Origin: Actinoplanes teichomyceticus ATCC 31121
GTDB taxonomy: Bacteria > Actinomycetota > Actinomycetes > Mycobacteriales > Micromonosporaceae
NCBI RefSeq assembly: GCF_003711105.1
Contig: NZ_CP023865.1
Coordinates: 8,105,001-8,169,000, forward strand
DNA: 64,000 nt
Reading direction: 5' to 3'
The notes beneath the pieces are model-generated. The model was given only the letters and a program-made list of their open reading frames with translations, was not told the DNA's origin and searched no databases. Shown one piece after another: positions 18,301-25,584 of the stretch. Both the position numbers and the translations under genes were made by a program. Positions within the stretch are counted from its first letter, which is position 1. Each line of letters opens with the position of its first letter.

Positions 18301-18786
18301 CGCGCCATCAAGTTCGACGTCGGGGAGGCGGTCGCCCTGGTCGGTCTGGCGACGGTGAATCGCTCGCTCGGCAATTTCGCGGCCGCGTTGGAGGACGGCC
18401 GCGATGCCCTCGCCATCGCGCGTCGGACCGCGCTGCGGGAGGTCGAGTGCGACGCACTCAATGCCCTCGGCGACATCTTCCTCTCGACCGGAGAAGCGAG
18501 TAGCGCGGAAACGCTCTTCGCCCAATCCGAACAGCTCGCCGTCAGGCACAACCTTCCGCGCAACGCGGCACGCTCGCGTGAGGGGATCGCGCACGTCCGC
18601 TTCGCCGAAGGTGACCTGGCCGCCGCACGACGGGACTGGGAGGAGGCCGTCCGTCTCTTCCCGGCCGGTGTCGCGGACGCGGAGAACTCGCGGCGGCACC
18701 TGACATCCGACACCGTCCTGCAGCCGCGATGCCAGCGCTGCGTCGTGGTCGCGCGTACGGCCGCCCCGTCCTTCCGGTCCGAGTAG
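15337..18786 (+). CDS. XRE-SARP-NB-ARC-TPR transcriptional regulator (AfsR-like)
   Basis: The 1149-residue protein has several domains in order: an XRE helix-turn-helix (about 4-62, LTQEALAERAAVSARTVRDIE), a SARP winged helix (about 110-205), a bacterial activation domain (to about 355), an NB-ARC ATPase with P-loop GMGGVGKT at 427-434, and TPR-like repeats from about 780 to 1100. AfsR-type proteins bind DNA repeats and respond to nucleotide state. The N-terminal XRE domain is an addition to the standard layout. ATG 15337 is preceded by AGGGAG. It diverges from the biosynthetic operon and is probably its main activator, upstream of or parallel to the small SARP at 2329. Confidence 0.9.
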   Translation: MDDQRTIGQLLREFRISARLTQEALAERAAVSARTVRDIERGAVIGPRHSTARSLADALGLTGADRDHFLAVASAASWESSQAQDGYVDPPAAPMSEEWPADAAVFSADPAVPPFRILGPVEVGAPGRPISLPGTRQRKLLAALLLNAGTAIQHERLVDMLWEEPPRSARQQIHNAVASLRRSLAATPGSWNITTTEAGYLLQVPPDLVDVSLFRTMVAESEQLERLERVPAALESLERALKLWRGPALAGLTGEWLEEAAVQLNEQHIAAVERTMALRLRLGQASSVVSALTGLVARHPYRETQRALLIEALHRSGRQAEALTVYEDGRQLLADEFGIDPGPALRRVHLQVLRSSPVTDPDDAGAAAPDAGVTAHVTETRSGGAVLRNFLPHSTKEFTGRRTELDRLSDTALSSSSQALVISALDGMGGVGKTALAVRLAHELTEKYSDGQYFVDLHGFSPGRDPLTPDQALDHLLRQAGTAIEKVPPDLAGRSALWRGLLAGRRALVLLDNAVDVAQVRPLIPGATHSLVIVTSRRRLAALEDAVPLSLNVLPPDDAEQLFIQIAGEERTRAAAAGVAEVIELCGRLPLAIRIAAARFRDRPSWSIDDLVKQLRSQRSRAQFLSAGDRDVMAVLRLSYRHLTPAQKRMFCLLSLHPGEDFDAYAAAALADLPVARAEQVLEGLFDDNLLLQQAAGRYQFHDLVRDCSRLLLAAEIDDRERTAATGRLLDYYLLIANEWCRPVAKGPFRFHAEIQHTLSRPEAENPAEATQLLHTEYHNITAAAEYAREHGWHSHAWQIPCAMQPLLAGMNYGERAYVLFEGAVSAATAAGHADGRSMALTGMASVCREAGDNDQARALFEEAIAISRATGNGRHEVFQLAGLGITLLNDGDLPAAEKVFATGYRAARELHDRATAALLANNLGVVAKDLGNYADALRYFTESAEHGNGFSTEDIAILTALNIGIVHQLRDNPEAATRQYEECRRRSRAIKFDVGEAVALVGLATVNRSLGNFAAALEDGRDALAIARRTALREVECDALNALGDIFLSTGEASSAETLFAQSEQLAVRHNLPRNAARSREGIAHVRFAEGDLAAARRDWEEAVRLFPAGVADAENSRRHLTSDTVLQPRCQRCVVVARTAAPSFRSE

Positions 18787-18890
18787 CCGGCGAGTAGGGC
18801 ACCGATACCGATATCTGCCACCATGATCGAAGTCCGTGCAATACCTATCGATATGATGCGGTTCGCCGCGTCGAAGGAGAGTCACCAGTA
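18787..18890 (+). promoter_or_regulatory. Leader of the Sdp-like peptide operon
   Basis: This short gap holds TATGAT (18852-18857), a good -10 hexamer 34 bases before the peptide start, and GAAGGAGA as its ribosome site. GATATC-like repeats (18806-18855) flank it. A -35 is not evident. Readthrough from the regulator is also possible. Confidence 0.4.
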
Positions 18891-19022
18891 ATGAAGCGGA
18901 ATGTCTTTCTCGCGATCCTGGGCGCCGGCGTGCTGCTGGCCCTCATCCCCGGCGTGAGCGGGAGCGAGGCGCCCGTGGCGAAGCGGGCCAGCATGATGGT
19001 CACCTGCGGGAGCTGCCCCTGA
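18891..19022 (+). CDS. 43-residue secreted peptide precursor with CGSCP C-terminus
   Basis: The 43-codon frame starts at ATG 18891, 10 bases after GAAGGAGA. It has a textbook signal peptide: K2-R3, then the hydrophobic core VFLAILGAGVLLALIPG, with likely cleavage after VSG or SEA (residues 24-27). The remaining 16-20 residues read PVAKRASMMVTCGSCP, with two cysteines spaced for a C-x-x-C disulfide at the very C-terminus. It stands directly before sdpA and sdpB, in the position of a toxin precursor. The Bacillus SDP peptide also carries a single disulfide, but its precursor SdpC is about 200 residues and not obviously related. The function (antimicrobial or signalling peptide) is inferred from context. 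Confidence 0.75.
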   Translation: MKRNVFLAILGAGVLLALIPGVSGSEAPVAKRASMMVTCGSCP

Positions 19023-19072
19023 CGCCGGGCGCCTCGGCGCGGGATCCGTGGTAGCGATCAGGGAGGCAGCAG

Positions 19073-19648
19073 ATGGGCCATGAGCCCGGCGAAGACAGGC
19101 GAGCTTTCGCGTTCACCGCAACCGTGCTCGCCGTGCTCCTCCTGGCGGCCCTCCTGGCCCAGCTGCCGCCCGGATCCATGCCGCACACCCTCAGCCGCCG
19201 AGCGGCTTCGTACGAGTTGCTGTGGCCACAGGGGTGGTCCTTCTTCTCCGCGGCACCCCGCCAGGACCGGACCGTCGCGTACCGGGTCCAGCCGGACGGC
19301 AGCCTCTCCACCGAGGATTCCGTGCAGGCAAGGCCCGGGTCCTGGTGGGGGCTGCGCCGGACCACGTACTTCCGCCTGGTCGAAACCGAGTACGTGGCAT
19401 CCCGGATCCCCCCGTCCTCGTGGATCACGTGTGATGCCCCGACGGCCGCGTCCTGTCTGCAGCGGGCAGGCCGGCCCGCATGGCCCGTGACGAACAATCC
19501 GTTCCACGCCTCCGCGCTGTGCGGACGGGTCCTCTTCGCGGTGGAGCGGCCGGACCTCGGCAACGATCGGCTCCGGCGAGGAGCCGTCCCGCGGCGGGTG
19601 GTCGCCATCGCGCCGACCTCGCTGCAGTGCGCCCCCGACCGGAAGTAG
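19073..19648 (+). CDS. sdpA: SdpA-family antimicrobial peptide system protein
   Basis: The 191-residue protein has one N-terminal membrane anchor (about 13-33) and then a soluble domain with the SdpA-like stretch YELLWPQGWSFFSAAPRQ (about 44-61) and a late region with several Cys. In Bacillus subtilis, SdpA and SdpB together process SdpC into the active cannibalism toxin. The start has GGGAGG 7 bases upstream and follows the peptide gene by 50 bases. The stop is two bases before sdpB, so the genes are coupled. The family call rests on sequence flavour and context. Confidence 0.78.
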   Translation: MGHEPGEDRRAFAFTATVLAVLLLAALLAQLPPGSMPHTLSRRAASYELLWPQGWSFFSAAPRQDRTVAYRVQPDGSLSTEDSVQARPGSWWGLRRTTYFRLVETEYVASRIPPSSWITCDAPTAASCLQRAGRPAWPVTNNPFHASALCGRVLFAVERPDLGNDRLRRGAVPRRVVAIAPTSLQCAPDRK

Positions 19649-19650
19649 CG

Positions 19651-20574
19651 ATGATCGACCCTCTGCGGCACCTGCCGGCCTACGACCCGAGAGGGCTCTG
19701 GCTGGCGTGCGCACGAAGCATGTTCGCGGCGGCGACGCTGTCCATCATCGTCTGCAACCCGGACGACGTGCTGTTCCTTCGCGTGGGCGACCAGTCCGCC
19801 GTCAGATGCGGGGGTGTCCAGGGCTTGTCGCTCTGGTGCCTCGGACAGGTCGGCGACGGCGACCTGAGCCTGGCCCGCATCGTCTCGGTACTCGTGCTCG
19901 GGCTGGTCGTTGTCGGCTTCCGTCCACGCTGGACCTGCATCCCGCACTGGTACGTCACCTACAGCCTCTGCGTCAGCATGACGCTGCCCAACGGGGGCGA
20001 GCACGTCGCACAGATCGCCACCATGCTGCTGATCCCGCTGTGCCTCGGCGACCACCGCACATGGCAGTGGCAATCTCCGGTGACCGCCCTGCACGCCAGC
20101 TGGCGAGGCGCGAGTCTCGCCGCGATGTACGTGTTCCGGGTGCAGGTCTGCATCATCTACGCCCACGCGGCGTGGTCGAAGCTCATGGAGCAGAGCTGGC
20201 GGGACGGCACCGCCGAGTACGTCATCTTCTTCGATCCGCACTACGGGCCCTATCCACCCGTGCGCGAGGCGCTCCTGCCCGTCCTCTCCTCACCATCGGT
20301 GATCGTGGGGCTGACCTGGTCCACCATCGGGATGGAGATCGCCATCGCCGTCCTCGCCCTGGGCACGCGGCGGATGAGACTCGCTGCTCTCGGCCTCGCG
20401 GTACTCCTCCACGGGGGCATCATCGCCCTGATGGGTATGCCCAGCTTCGGGCTCATCATGATCGCGCTGCTCACCACGAACGCCGTCGCCGGCGCGAATC
20501 AGGCCGGCCCGGCACCCACTCACTCGAAGGGATCCCCGGTTGACCGTGACAACGTCGCCGTTCACCCCGGATGA
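19651..20574 (+). CDS. sdpB: SdpB-family membrane protein (HTTM type)
   Basis: The 307-residue protein has six or more membrane segments. It contains conserved HTTM/SdpB features: WYVTYSLCVSMTLPNGGEH (about 100-118), AHAAWSKLMEQSWRDGTAEY (about 171-190) and FDPHYGPYP. HTTM domains are related to vitamin K-dependent gamma-carboxylase. SdpB is required for SDP maturation in Bacillus. It begins two bases after sdpA and its end overlaps the acetyltransferase gene by 35 bases. It probably acts on the 43-residue peptide at the membrane. Confidence 0.82.
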   Translation: MIDPLRHLPAYDPRGLWLACARSMFAAATLSIIVCNPDDVLFLRVGDQSAVRCGGVQGLSLWCLGQVGDGDLSLARIVSVLVLGLVVVGFRPRWTCIPHWYVTYSLCVSMTLPNGGEHVAQIATMLLIPLCLGDHRTWQWQSPVTALHASWRGASLAAMYVFRVQVCIIYAHAAWSKLMEQSWRDGTAEYVIFFDPHYGPYPPVREALLPVLSSPSVIVGLTWSTIGMEIAIAVLALGTRRMRLAALGLAVLLHGGIIALMGMPSFGLIMIALLTTNAVAGANQAGPAPTHSKGSPVDRDNVAVHPG

Positions 20575-21541
20575 CGCCGCCGAGAACGAGCTCGCCGATT
20601 ACTACCAGCTCGCGCTCGCCGACGCGCGGACGGAGCGTCCGGACGACCCCGAGCCGACGTACGAGGCGGCGATCGGACGCTTGCGTACGCCTCTCACCGC
20701 CCTCGGCCGATGCGTGCACCGAGCAGCGTACGCCGACGGCCGGCTGGTCGGATTGATCAGCGCCGGCCTGCCCGAGGACGAGAACGTCGAGCAGGCCGTC
20801 GTGGACGTGAAGGTCCACCCCGATCACCGCCGCCGGGGCATCGGCACCACGCTCCTGCGTACGCTGCTGCCCACCCTGGCATCCGAACGCCGGACGCTGC
20901 TGGCCGGTTGGGGCCTGATCGAGGGCAAGTCCGGTGCGAGCTGGGCGAAGCGCCGTGGGTTCCGTGTCGTCTACCGCCAGGTCCTGCAGGGGCTCGACGT
21001 CGTGGCCACCGACCGGGAGCTCTGGCGCGTGGCCGCGCCAGAGGGCTACCGGACGGTGCAGTGGGTCGGCACCGCGCCCGCCGAGCTGCTCGCCTCCTAC
21101 GCTGAGGCGCGCAGTGCCATCCATGACATGCCCAGCGCCGACTGGAGCTACCGTCCCCCGACGTGGACGCCGGAGCGGATCCGGCGCGCGGAAGCCGAGC
21201 TCCGCGAGCGCAACGTGGAGCAGCGGGTCGTCGCGGCGGTCCACGAGGAGACCGGCACGGCGGTCGGCTTGACCGAGCTGGAGTTCTACCCGCACCGCCC
21301 GGACTTCGGCTATCAGCAGGAGACCGCGGTGCTCGCGGGGCATCGCGGCCGTGGCCTGGGCCGGTTGATGAAGGCGCGGATGATGGACTGGGTGGTCCAG
21401 GAGCGACCCGGGACAACGCACGTCTGGACGACGACGGCCGACGACAACGTGCACATGAGGCGCGTGAATGAGCAGATCGGTTACGCCACGATCCGCGTCA
21501 TGGTCAACGTCGAGGTCGAGACCGACGCCGTCCAGCTCTGA
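20540..21541 (+). CDS. Double-domain GNAT acetyltransferase
   Basis: The 333-residue protein has two GNAT folds, each with an acetyl-CoA loop: VKVHPDHRRRGIGTTLL (about 91-107) and TAVLAGHRGRGLGRLMKARM (about 265-284). TTG 20540 lies within the end of sdpB, so expression is coupled to the peptide operon. Domain duplication of this kind occurs in MshD-like and resistance acetyltransferases. In this place it could acetylate the peptide, serve as immunity, or be a passenger. No SdpI-like immunity protein is seen nearby. Confidence 0.8.
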   Translation: MTVTTSPFTPDDAAENELADYYQLALADARTERPDDPEPTYEAAIGRLRTPLTALGRCVHRAAYADGRLVGLISAGLPEDENVEQAVVDVKVHPDHRRRGIGTTLLRTLLPTLASERRTLLAGWGLIEGKSGASWAKRRGFRVVYRQVLQGLDVVATDRELWRVAAPEGYRTVQWVGTAPAELLASYAEARSAIHDMPSADWSYRPPTWTPERIRRAEAELRERNVEQRVVAAVHEETGTAVGLTELEFYPHRPDFGYQQETAVLAGHRGRGLGRLMKARMMDWVVQERPGTTHVWTTTADDNVHMRRVNEQIGYATIRVMVNVEVETDAVQL

Positions 21542-21625
21542 ACCGGCGGACGCCGCATCGGCTCACGCCGGGCCGCACACCGCGTATCTCGACCCGCACA
21601 TGACGATCAAGGACGATGACCACCC

Positions 21626-21775
21626 GTGCGGCGACGATCACGCGTACCCCGAGTGGAAGCGCGACTCGAAGCTCACCGTGTATTTGCCCACCGCCCGATC
21701 GACGTGCTCGCCGGGCGTACCGCCGAGACGTTCGCTGCGTGGCTGCGCGCACATCCCGGCATGGCGGTGCTATGC
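21626..21775 (+). pseudogene. ISL3-type transposase remnant
   Basis: One frame reads HRPIDVLAGRTAETFAAWLRAHPG (in pieces of the known family: HRP-x-DVL and FAAWLRAHPG), a segment typical of the core of ISL3 transposases. The surrounding DDE parts are missing and the frame then runs into the antisense of the next gene. No terminal repeats were recognised. It marks past IS activity directly downstream of the Sdp-like operon. Confidence 0.65.
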
Positions 21776-23074
21776 GAGTTCCGGGAAGCACCAGCCGGCC
21801 AGATGCCGCAGGTCCTTGGCGTTGCCGATCGGCACCCGGTCCGGCGCCGGGCGGTCGTCGGGCGGCGTGGGCACGTCACGCGCGACGCGTCGTACGCGCG
21901 GTGTCCGGTCCAGGTGTGAGGTCCACTGCTGCCAGCGTCCCTCGTGACGGCCCCGGAACCCGCGGCCCTCGACGTCGTCCGCCGTGGGTGGACGGGCGAA
22001 GAGGCCGTCGAGGTACTCGACGAGGCCGTACCACCGGCCGTCGCGGTCCTGCATCTCATGGCAGAAGGCCAGGATCCAGGCGTCCTCACGGCACTGCACG
22101 GCGTAGATGTCGCCGGCTCGGGGTTCGCCGCGCAGCGCGGGCGGCAGCGGAGCGGCGCGTTCGACCGCGGTGCGGCGCGGTGAAACCGGGGGCGGTGGGT
22201 GCGGGCGCTCGTCCGGCCGGGCGAGATGGCCGAACAGCCGGTCCACGAGGGATTCGGTGACGCCGTGCGCGGCGCTCCAGAACGACAGCGGGGCGCTCAC
22301 CTCCACCCGGACGCTGGGACGTTCGTCGCGCTGGCGAGCCGTGGTGAAGGCCGTGAACATGCCTGGATGATCGGGAGTCTGGAGGATGCCGAGGAATGCC
22401 AGATCCTCCAACAGGGCCGTGTACGCGTACGTCGACCGGCTCGCGAGCAGGCTGCGGTCTCGTAACGCCTGCGCGGCCCTCCCTGGCCGGGTGGCCGGTG
22501 GCAGCGACCGGATCACATCGAGGATCGCGTGCAGTGTCCACACGTCGGCCGGATCGGGCGTCGGCCACGGTCGCGCCGCAGCCTCCAGCGCCAGGACGTA
22601 CTGGCACACATCGCCCGGCAGCGGCGATCCAGACCGGGCGCGGTGCCACCACGCCAACGTTGTGTCGACCGTGGTGGTGCGGTCCAGGAAGCAGACACCG
22701 CAGGTCCGCGCACCCGCATCGGCGGGGAACGTATGGGCGGGCATCGCGGTGCCCAGCGCCAAGGCGGGCAGCAACGCCCGCCACCGCAGCCCAGCGTGTC
22801 CGAAGCCGGCCACGAAGGCGTCCGCGGCGGCGCGCTCGTCCACCGCCGCGGCGAGCCGGCGCAGCGCCGTCACCGCCTCGTCGTGCTCGACATGGCGGAA
22901 CGAGTTGGGCGTCAGGCCGCGCTCCGCGAGCGCCCGCAGCTCCTCCGGCGGGATCGTCGCGGGCACGTGATGGGCATGCCGACCAGCCGCGTCGACATAG
23001 GCGTTCTCGTTCGCATAGATGCGGTCGAGCAGCGCCAACGCCGCTACGTCATCCACGGCGCTGAGCATAACCAT
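21770..23074 (-). CDS. Hypothetical protein with a cysteine-pair and C-terminal immunity-like region
   Basis: The 434-residue soluble protein has no family I can name. The first 300 residues look helical and carry TCGVCFLDRT, which could bind metal, and LALEAAARPWPTPDPADVW. A Pro-rich linker (PPPPVSP) leads to a C-terminal domain with GDIYAVQCREDAWILAFCHEMQDRDGRW, a beta-rich pattern seen in some polymorphic-toxin immunity proteins. The start is ATG 23074 or ATG 23068; upstream codons to 23224 look untranslated. Confidence 0.6.
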   Translation of the reverse strand: MVMLSAVDDVAALALLDRIYANENAYVDAAGRHAHHVPATIPPEELRALAERGLTPNSFRHVEHDEAVTALRRLAAAVDERAAADAFVAGFGHAGLRWRALLPALALGTAMPAHTFPADAGARTCGVCFLDRTTTVDTTLAWWHRARSGSPLPGDVCQYVLALEAAARPWPTPDPADVWTLHAILDVIRSLPPATRPGRAAQALRDRSLLASRSTYAYTALLEDLAFLGILQTPDHPGMFTAFTTARQRDERPSVRVEVSAPLSFWSAAHGVTESLVDRLFGHLARPDERPHPPPPVSPRRTAVERAAPLPPALRGEPRAGDIYAVQCREDAWILAFCHEMQDRDGRWYGLVEYLDGLFARPPTADDVEGRGFRGRHEGRWQQWTSHLDRTPRVRRVARDVPTPPDDRPAPDRVPIGNAKDLRHLAGWCFPELA

Positions 23075-23184
23075 GCCCCGCCATCGGTCTCCCTCGTCGG
23101 GCTCTTCCGCACCGGTCGGATCACCGGCAGCCTTGCCCCCACGCGGCCTCGACCCCGTACGCCGGTCAGTCTTACCAGAGGTGG

Positions 23185-23541
23185 CTAACGCGTGACCGCG
23201 AACCACAGCCACCCGGCGACGCACAGGACAACGAAGCCGATGACGATCACCGTGTCCCTGACCGTGACCAACATCGCCCGCCGTCCCTCCCTCGAGTCAC
23301 GACGCCACTCCGGACGAACGACCGCCTCGCCGCTGGCCAACCGAGGCGCGAGACGCGAGACGCCCTCGGGGTCGAACGACGTGTACGTCGAGGTACCCCA
23401 GGTGCCGTGACTCTGCTGGCGACTCACGCCCACTCCGTTCGCCTTCGCCACCGGATCCAGGCACGACCGCCGGATCATCGGCCAGGCACGGGCCACCTCC
23501 CCGCGCCGCATCCATCGGTCCGGCGTCTCGTCACGCTCCAT
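23185..23541 (-). CDS. Small protein with C-terminal membrane helix
   Basis: The 118-residue frame has a polar, charged N-terminal 90 residues and ends in one clear transmembrane helix (TVIVIGFVVLCVAGWLWFAV) with only two residues beyond it, so it is a tail-anchored type. ATG 23541 has GGAGAA just upstream. No family recognised. The frame continues upstream to 23988 only through unrelated LuxR debris. Confidence 0.5.
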   Translation of the reverse strand: MERDETPDRWMRRGEVARAWPMIRRSCLDPVAKANGVGVSRQQSHGTWGTSTYTSFDPEGVSRLAPRLASGEAVVRPEWRRDSREGRRAMLVTVRDTVIVIGFVVLCVAGWLWFAVTR

Positions 23542-23774
23542 ACTTCTCCATCCATCATCACCGGCCCCGCCCGAACGCCCGGTGCGCCGGTACGACGTCG
23601 AGGGGTGAAGCACCAACGGCGCCGTTCGCCGTCGAACCCGCGACATCCTGAGCGCCACGTACAGGATGGTCCGCTCCCGCAAGCCGGGGCAAGGCGCTGG
23701 TACCGGGCTGAAGACATCCGCATCTGCCGCAGGCAACGCGCGCTCGCCCGGTGCGCCGCGGACGAGCGAGGCGC

Positions 23775-23960
23775 TCAGCGGGCCGCGGAGGCGTCCGTCC
23801 CGGCCAGCAGCCGGGCCATTTCCGTACGGTTGCGCACGCCCAGCTTCCGGTACACGTGGCCGAGGTGGGTCTCCACGGTCTTTCGGGGTGACGTGCAGCT
23901 GGTGGGCGATCTGGTGGTTGGTGTGCCCGCCGGCCGCCGGCCGGGACGTCTGTTCCCGGG
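23775..23960 (-). pseudogene. Frameshifted C-terminal LuxR-type helix-turn-helix
   Basis: GHTNHQIAHQLHVTPK and KTVETHLGHVYRKLGVRNRTEM together make the standard LuxR HTH (helices 2 to 4), but they lie in different minus-strand frames that join near 23880, and everything before the HTH is missing. The stop at 23775 is the natural end. It is a remnant of a LuxR regulator, perhaps of the large ATPase type. Positions 23542-23774 hold nothing else I can support. Confidence 0.7.
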
Positions 23961-23968
23961 GGACAAGA

Positions 23969-24000
23969 GGGCCGTGACCCGTTTCCACGGGTCACGGCCC
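23969..24000. terminator. Perfect 14-bp hairpin, GGGCCGTGACCCGT type
   Basis: A perfect 14-bp inverted repeat with loop TTCC lies between the LuxR remnant and the hydrolase gene, 19 bases beyond the latter's stop. It can act in both directions. Its arm matches the hairpin at 39474-39509, so it may be a genome-wide terminator or repeat family. Confidence 0.75.
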
Positions 24001-24018
24001 TGACCTCGAACGATCAGA

Positions 24019-24822
24019 TCATCGTGTGGTTGCGGCGCGGTCGATCAGGTCCGCCACGGGGCGCGGGTTCGACACACCGACCGCGTGCGACGCCTTGCGG
24101 ATCTCGATCGTTGCCCGCGCGCCGGCACGGTCGGCCATCCAGCGCTGCGCCTCGGCCGGGATGTTGCGGTCCGCGCCGGCGACGAGGAACCAGGAGGGGA
24201 TCGTCTTCCATGCCGGGTCCCCGGAGCCCTCGCTGAGTGCCGCATCGCGGATCGGCCGCTGCGTGACGGCCATCAACGAGGCCTGCTTCTCGGACACGTC
24301 GGCGGCGAACTGCTGCCGGAACAGGTCCTGCCGGATCAAGAGGTCGGCGGTGCCGTCACCGAGCGGCGCCGGAACGAGGGTGTCGCCGAGAGTGCTGCCG
24401 GGGAACTTGCCGGACAGTTCCAGCGCGCTCTCGCCCTTGTCGGGAGCGAAGGCCGCGATGTAGACGAGCGCTTTGACGTCCGGGTCGCCGGCCGCGGCGT
24501 TGGTCATCACCGCGCCGCCGTACGAGTGGCCGGCCAGCACGATCGGGCCCGGCACCGAGTTGAGGACGGTGCGCACGTAGGTGGCGTCGGAGCTGAGCCC
24601 GCGCAGCGGGTTGGCGGCGGCGACGACCGGATAGCCGCGCTGCTGGAGCCGCTCGATGACACCGGACCAGCTCGTGGAGTCGGCAAAGGCGCCATGCACC
24701 AGCACGATGGTCGGTCTGGTCGTGGCGTGCGTACCGGCGGCGGCGGCACCCGAGACCGACGCGGCGCCGGTGAGAACGATGGCGACGGCGAGCGCCGCCA
24801 ATGTGGAGATGCGGACGCGCAT
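24019..24822 (-). CDS. Secreted alpha/beta hydrolase
   Basis: The 267-residue protein carries a signal peptide (about 1-30, core AALAVAIVLTGAASVSGAAAA) and an alpha/beta hydrolase fold: IVLVHGAFADSTSW for the oxyanion strand, the nucleophile elbow G-H-S-Y-G (about residues 98-102) and a late catalytic His in KASHAVG. The downstream gene at 24868 encodes a close paralog without a signal peptide, so this pair arose by duplication. Substrate unknown; esterase, haloperoxidase-like or lactonase activities occur in the family. Confidence 0.85.
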   Translation of the reverse strand: MRVRISTLAALAVAIVLTGAASVSGAAAAGTHATTRPTIVLVHGAFADSTSWSGVIERLQQRGYPVVAAANPLRGLSSDATYVRTVLNSVPGPIVLAGHSYGGAVMTNAAAGDPDVKALVYIAAFAPDKGESALELSGKFPGSTLGDTLVPAPLGDGTADLLIRQDLFRQQFAADVSEKQASLMAVTQRPIRDAALSEGSGDPAWKTIPSWFLVAGADRNIPAEAQRWMADRAGARATIEIRKASHAVGVSNPRPVADLIDRAATTR

Positions 24823-24867
24823 GATGCTCTTTTCGATCAGGTACGACGATGGGCTCGGTGCGGGATG

Positions 24868-25572
24868 TCAGCCGACCGCAGCGGCGGCCTGGAGGATGAT
24901 TCCGGCGACCGCGGCGGGCTCGGAGGCGGGGATGGCGTGCGAGGCGCCGGGCAGTTCCACGCGTTCGCGGGCGCCGGCACGCTCGGCCATGAAGCGGTGG
25001 GCTTCGAGGGGGATGTTGTGGTCCAGCTCGGGGTACACGAACCAGGACGGCACGGTCTTCCAGGCCGGCTCGCCGGATCCCTCGTTGAGCGCCGTGGTGT
25101 TCAGCGGGCGCTGGGCGACGGCGTCGAGGGCGGCCCGCTCGGCCGGGACGTCGGCGATGAACTGCTGGTGGTACCGGTCCTGCCGGATGTACAGGTCGAC
25201 GGTGCCGTCCGGGAGCGGAACCTCCGTGAGGGTCTCGCCGAGGGTTCCGCCGGGGAACTTGCCGGACAGTTCGCCGATGCTCTCGCCGGCCTCGGGTGCG
25301 AAGGCGGCGACGTAGACGAGGGCCTTGACGTGGTCGTGGCCGACCGCGGCGTTCGACATGACCGCCCCGCCGTACGAGTGGCCGACGAGCACGACCGGTC
25401 CGTCAACGGTGGCCAGGATGCTGGAGACGACGGCCGCGTCGCCGGACAGGCTGCGCAGCGGGTTGGGCGCGGCGATCACCGGATAGCCGTCGGTGAGCAG
25501 CCGCCGGGTCACCTCGTTCCAGCTCGCGGACTCGGCGAACGCGCCGTGGACGAGGACGATCGTGGGTTTCAT
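24868..25572 (-). CDS. Cytoplasmic alpha/beta hydrolase, paralog of the secreted one
   Basis: The 234-residue protein begins directly with IVLVHGAFAESASW. It has G-H-S-Y-G at about 77-81, and ASHAIP supplies the catalytic His. Its sequence is very similar throughout to the secreted hydrolase at 24019 (LSGKFPG, AFAPEAGES, GEPAWKTVPSWF). No signal peptide. It lies between that gene and the esterase, with 12 bases to the latter. Confidence 0.85.
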   Translation of the reverse strand: MKPTIVLVHGAFAESASWNEVTRRLLTDGYPVIAAPNPLRSLSGDAAVVSSILATVDGPVVLVGHSYGGAVMSNAAVGHDHVKALVYVAAFAPEAGESIGELSGKFPGGTLGETLTEVPLPDGTVDLYIRQDRYHQQFIADVPAERAALDAVAQRPLNTTALNEGSGEPAWKTVPSWFVYPELDHNIPLEAHRFMAERAGARERVELPGASHAIPASEPAAVAGIILQAAAAVG

Positions 25573-25584
25573 GGCGGGTCCCTT

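Noticed and set aside
15496..18885. An 1129-codon open frame on the minus strand
   Set aside because: It is the antisense of the XRE-SARP-NB-ARC regulator, whose domains are clear on the plus strand.
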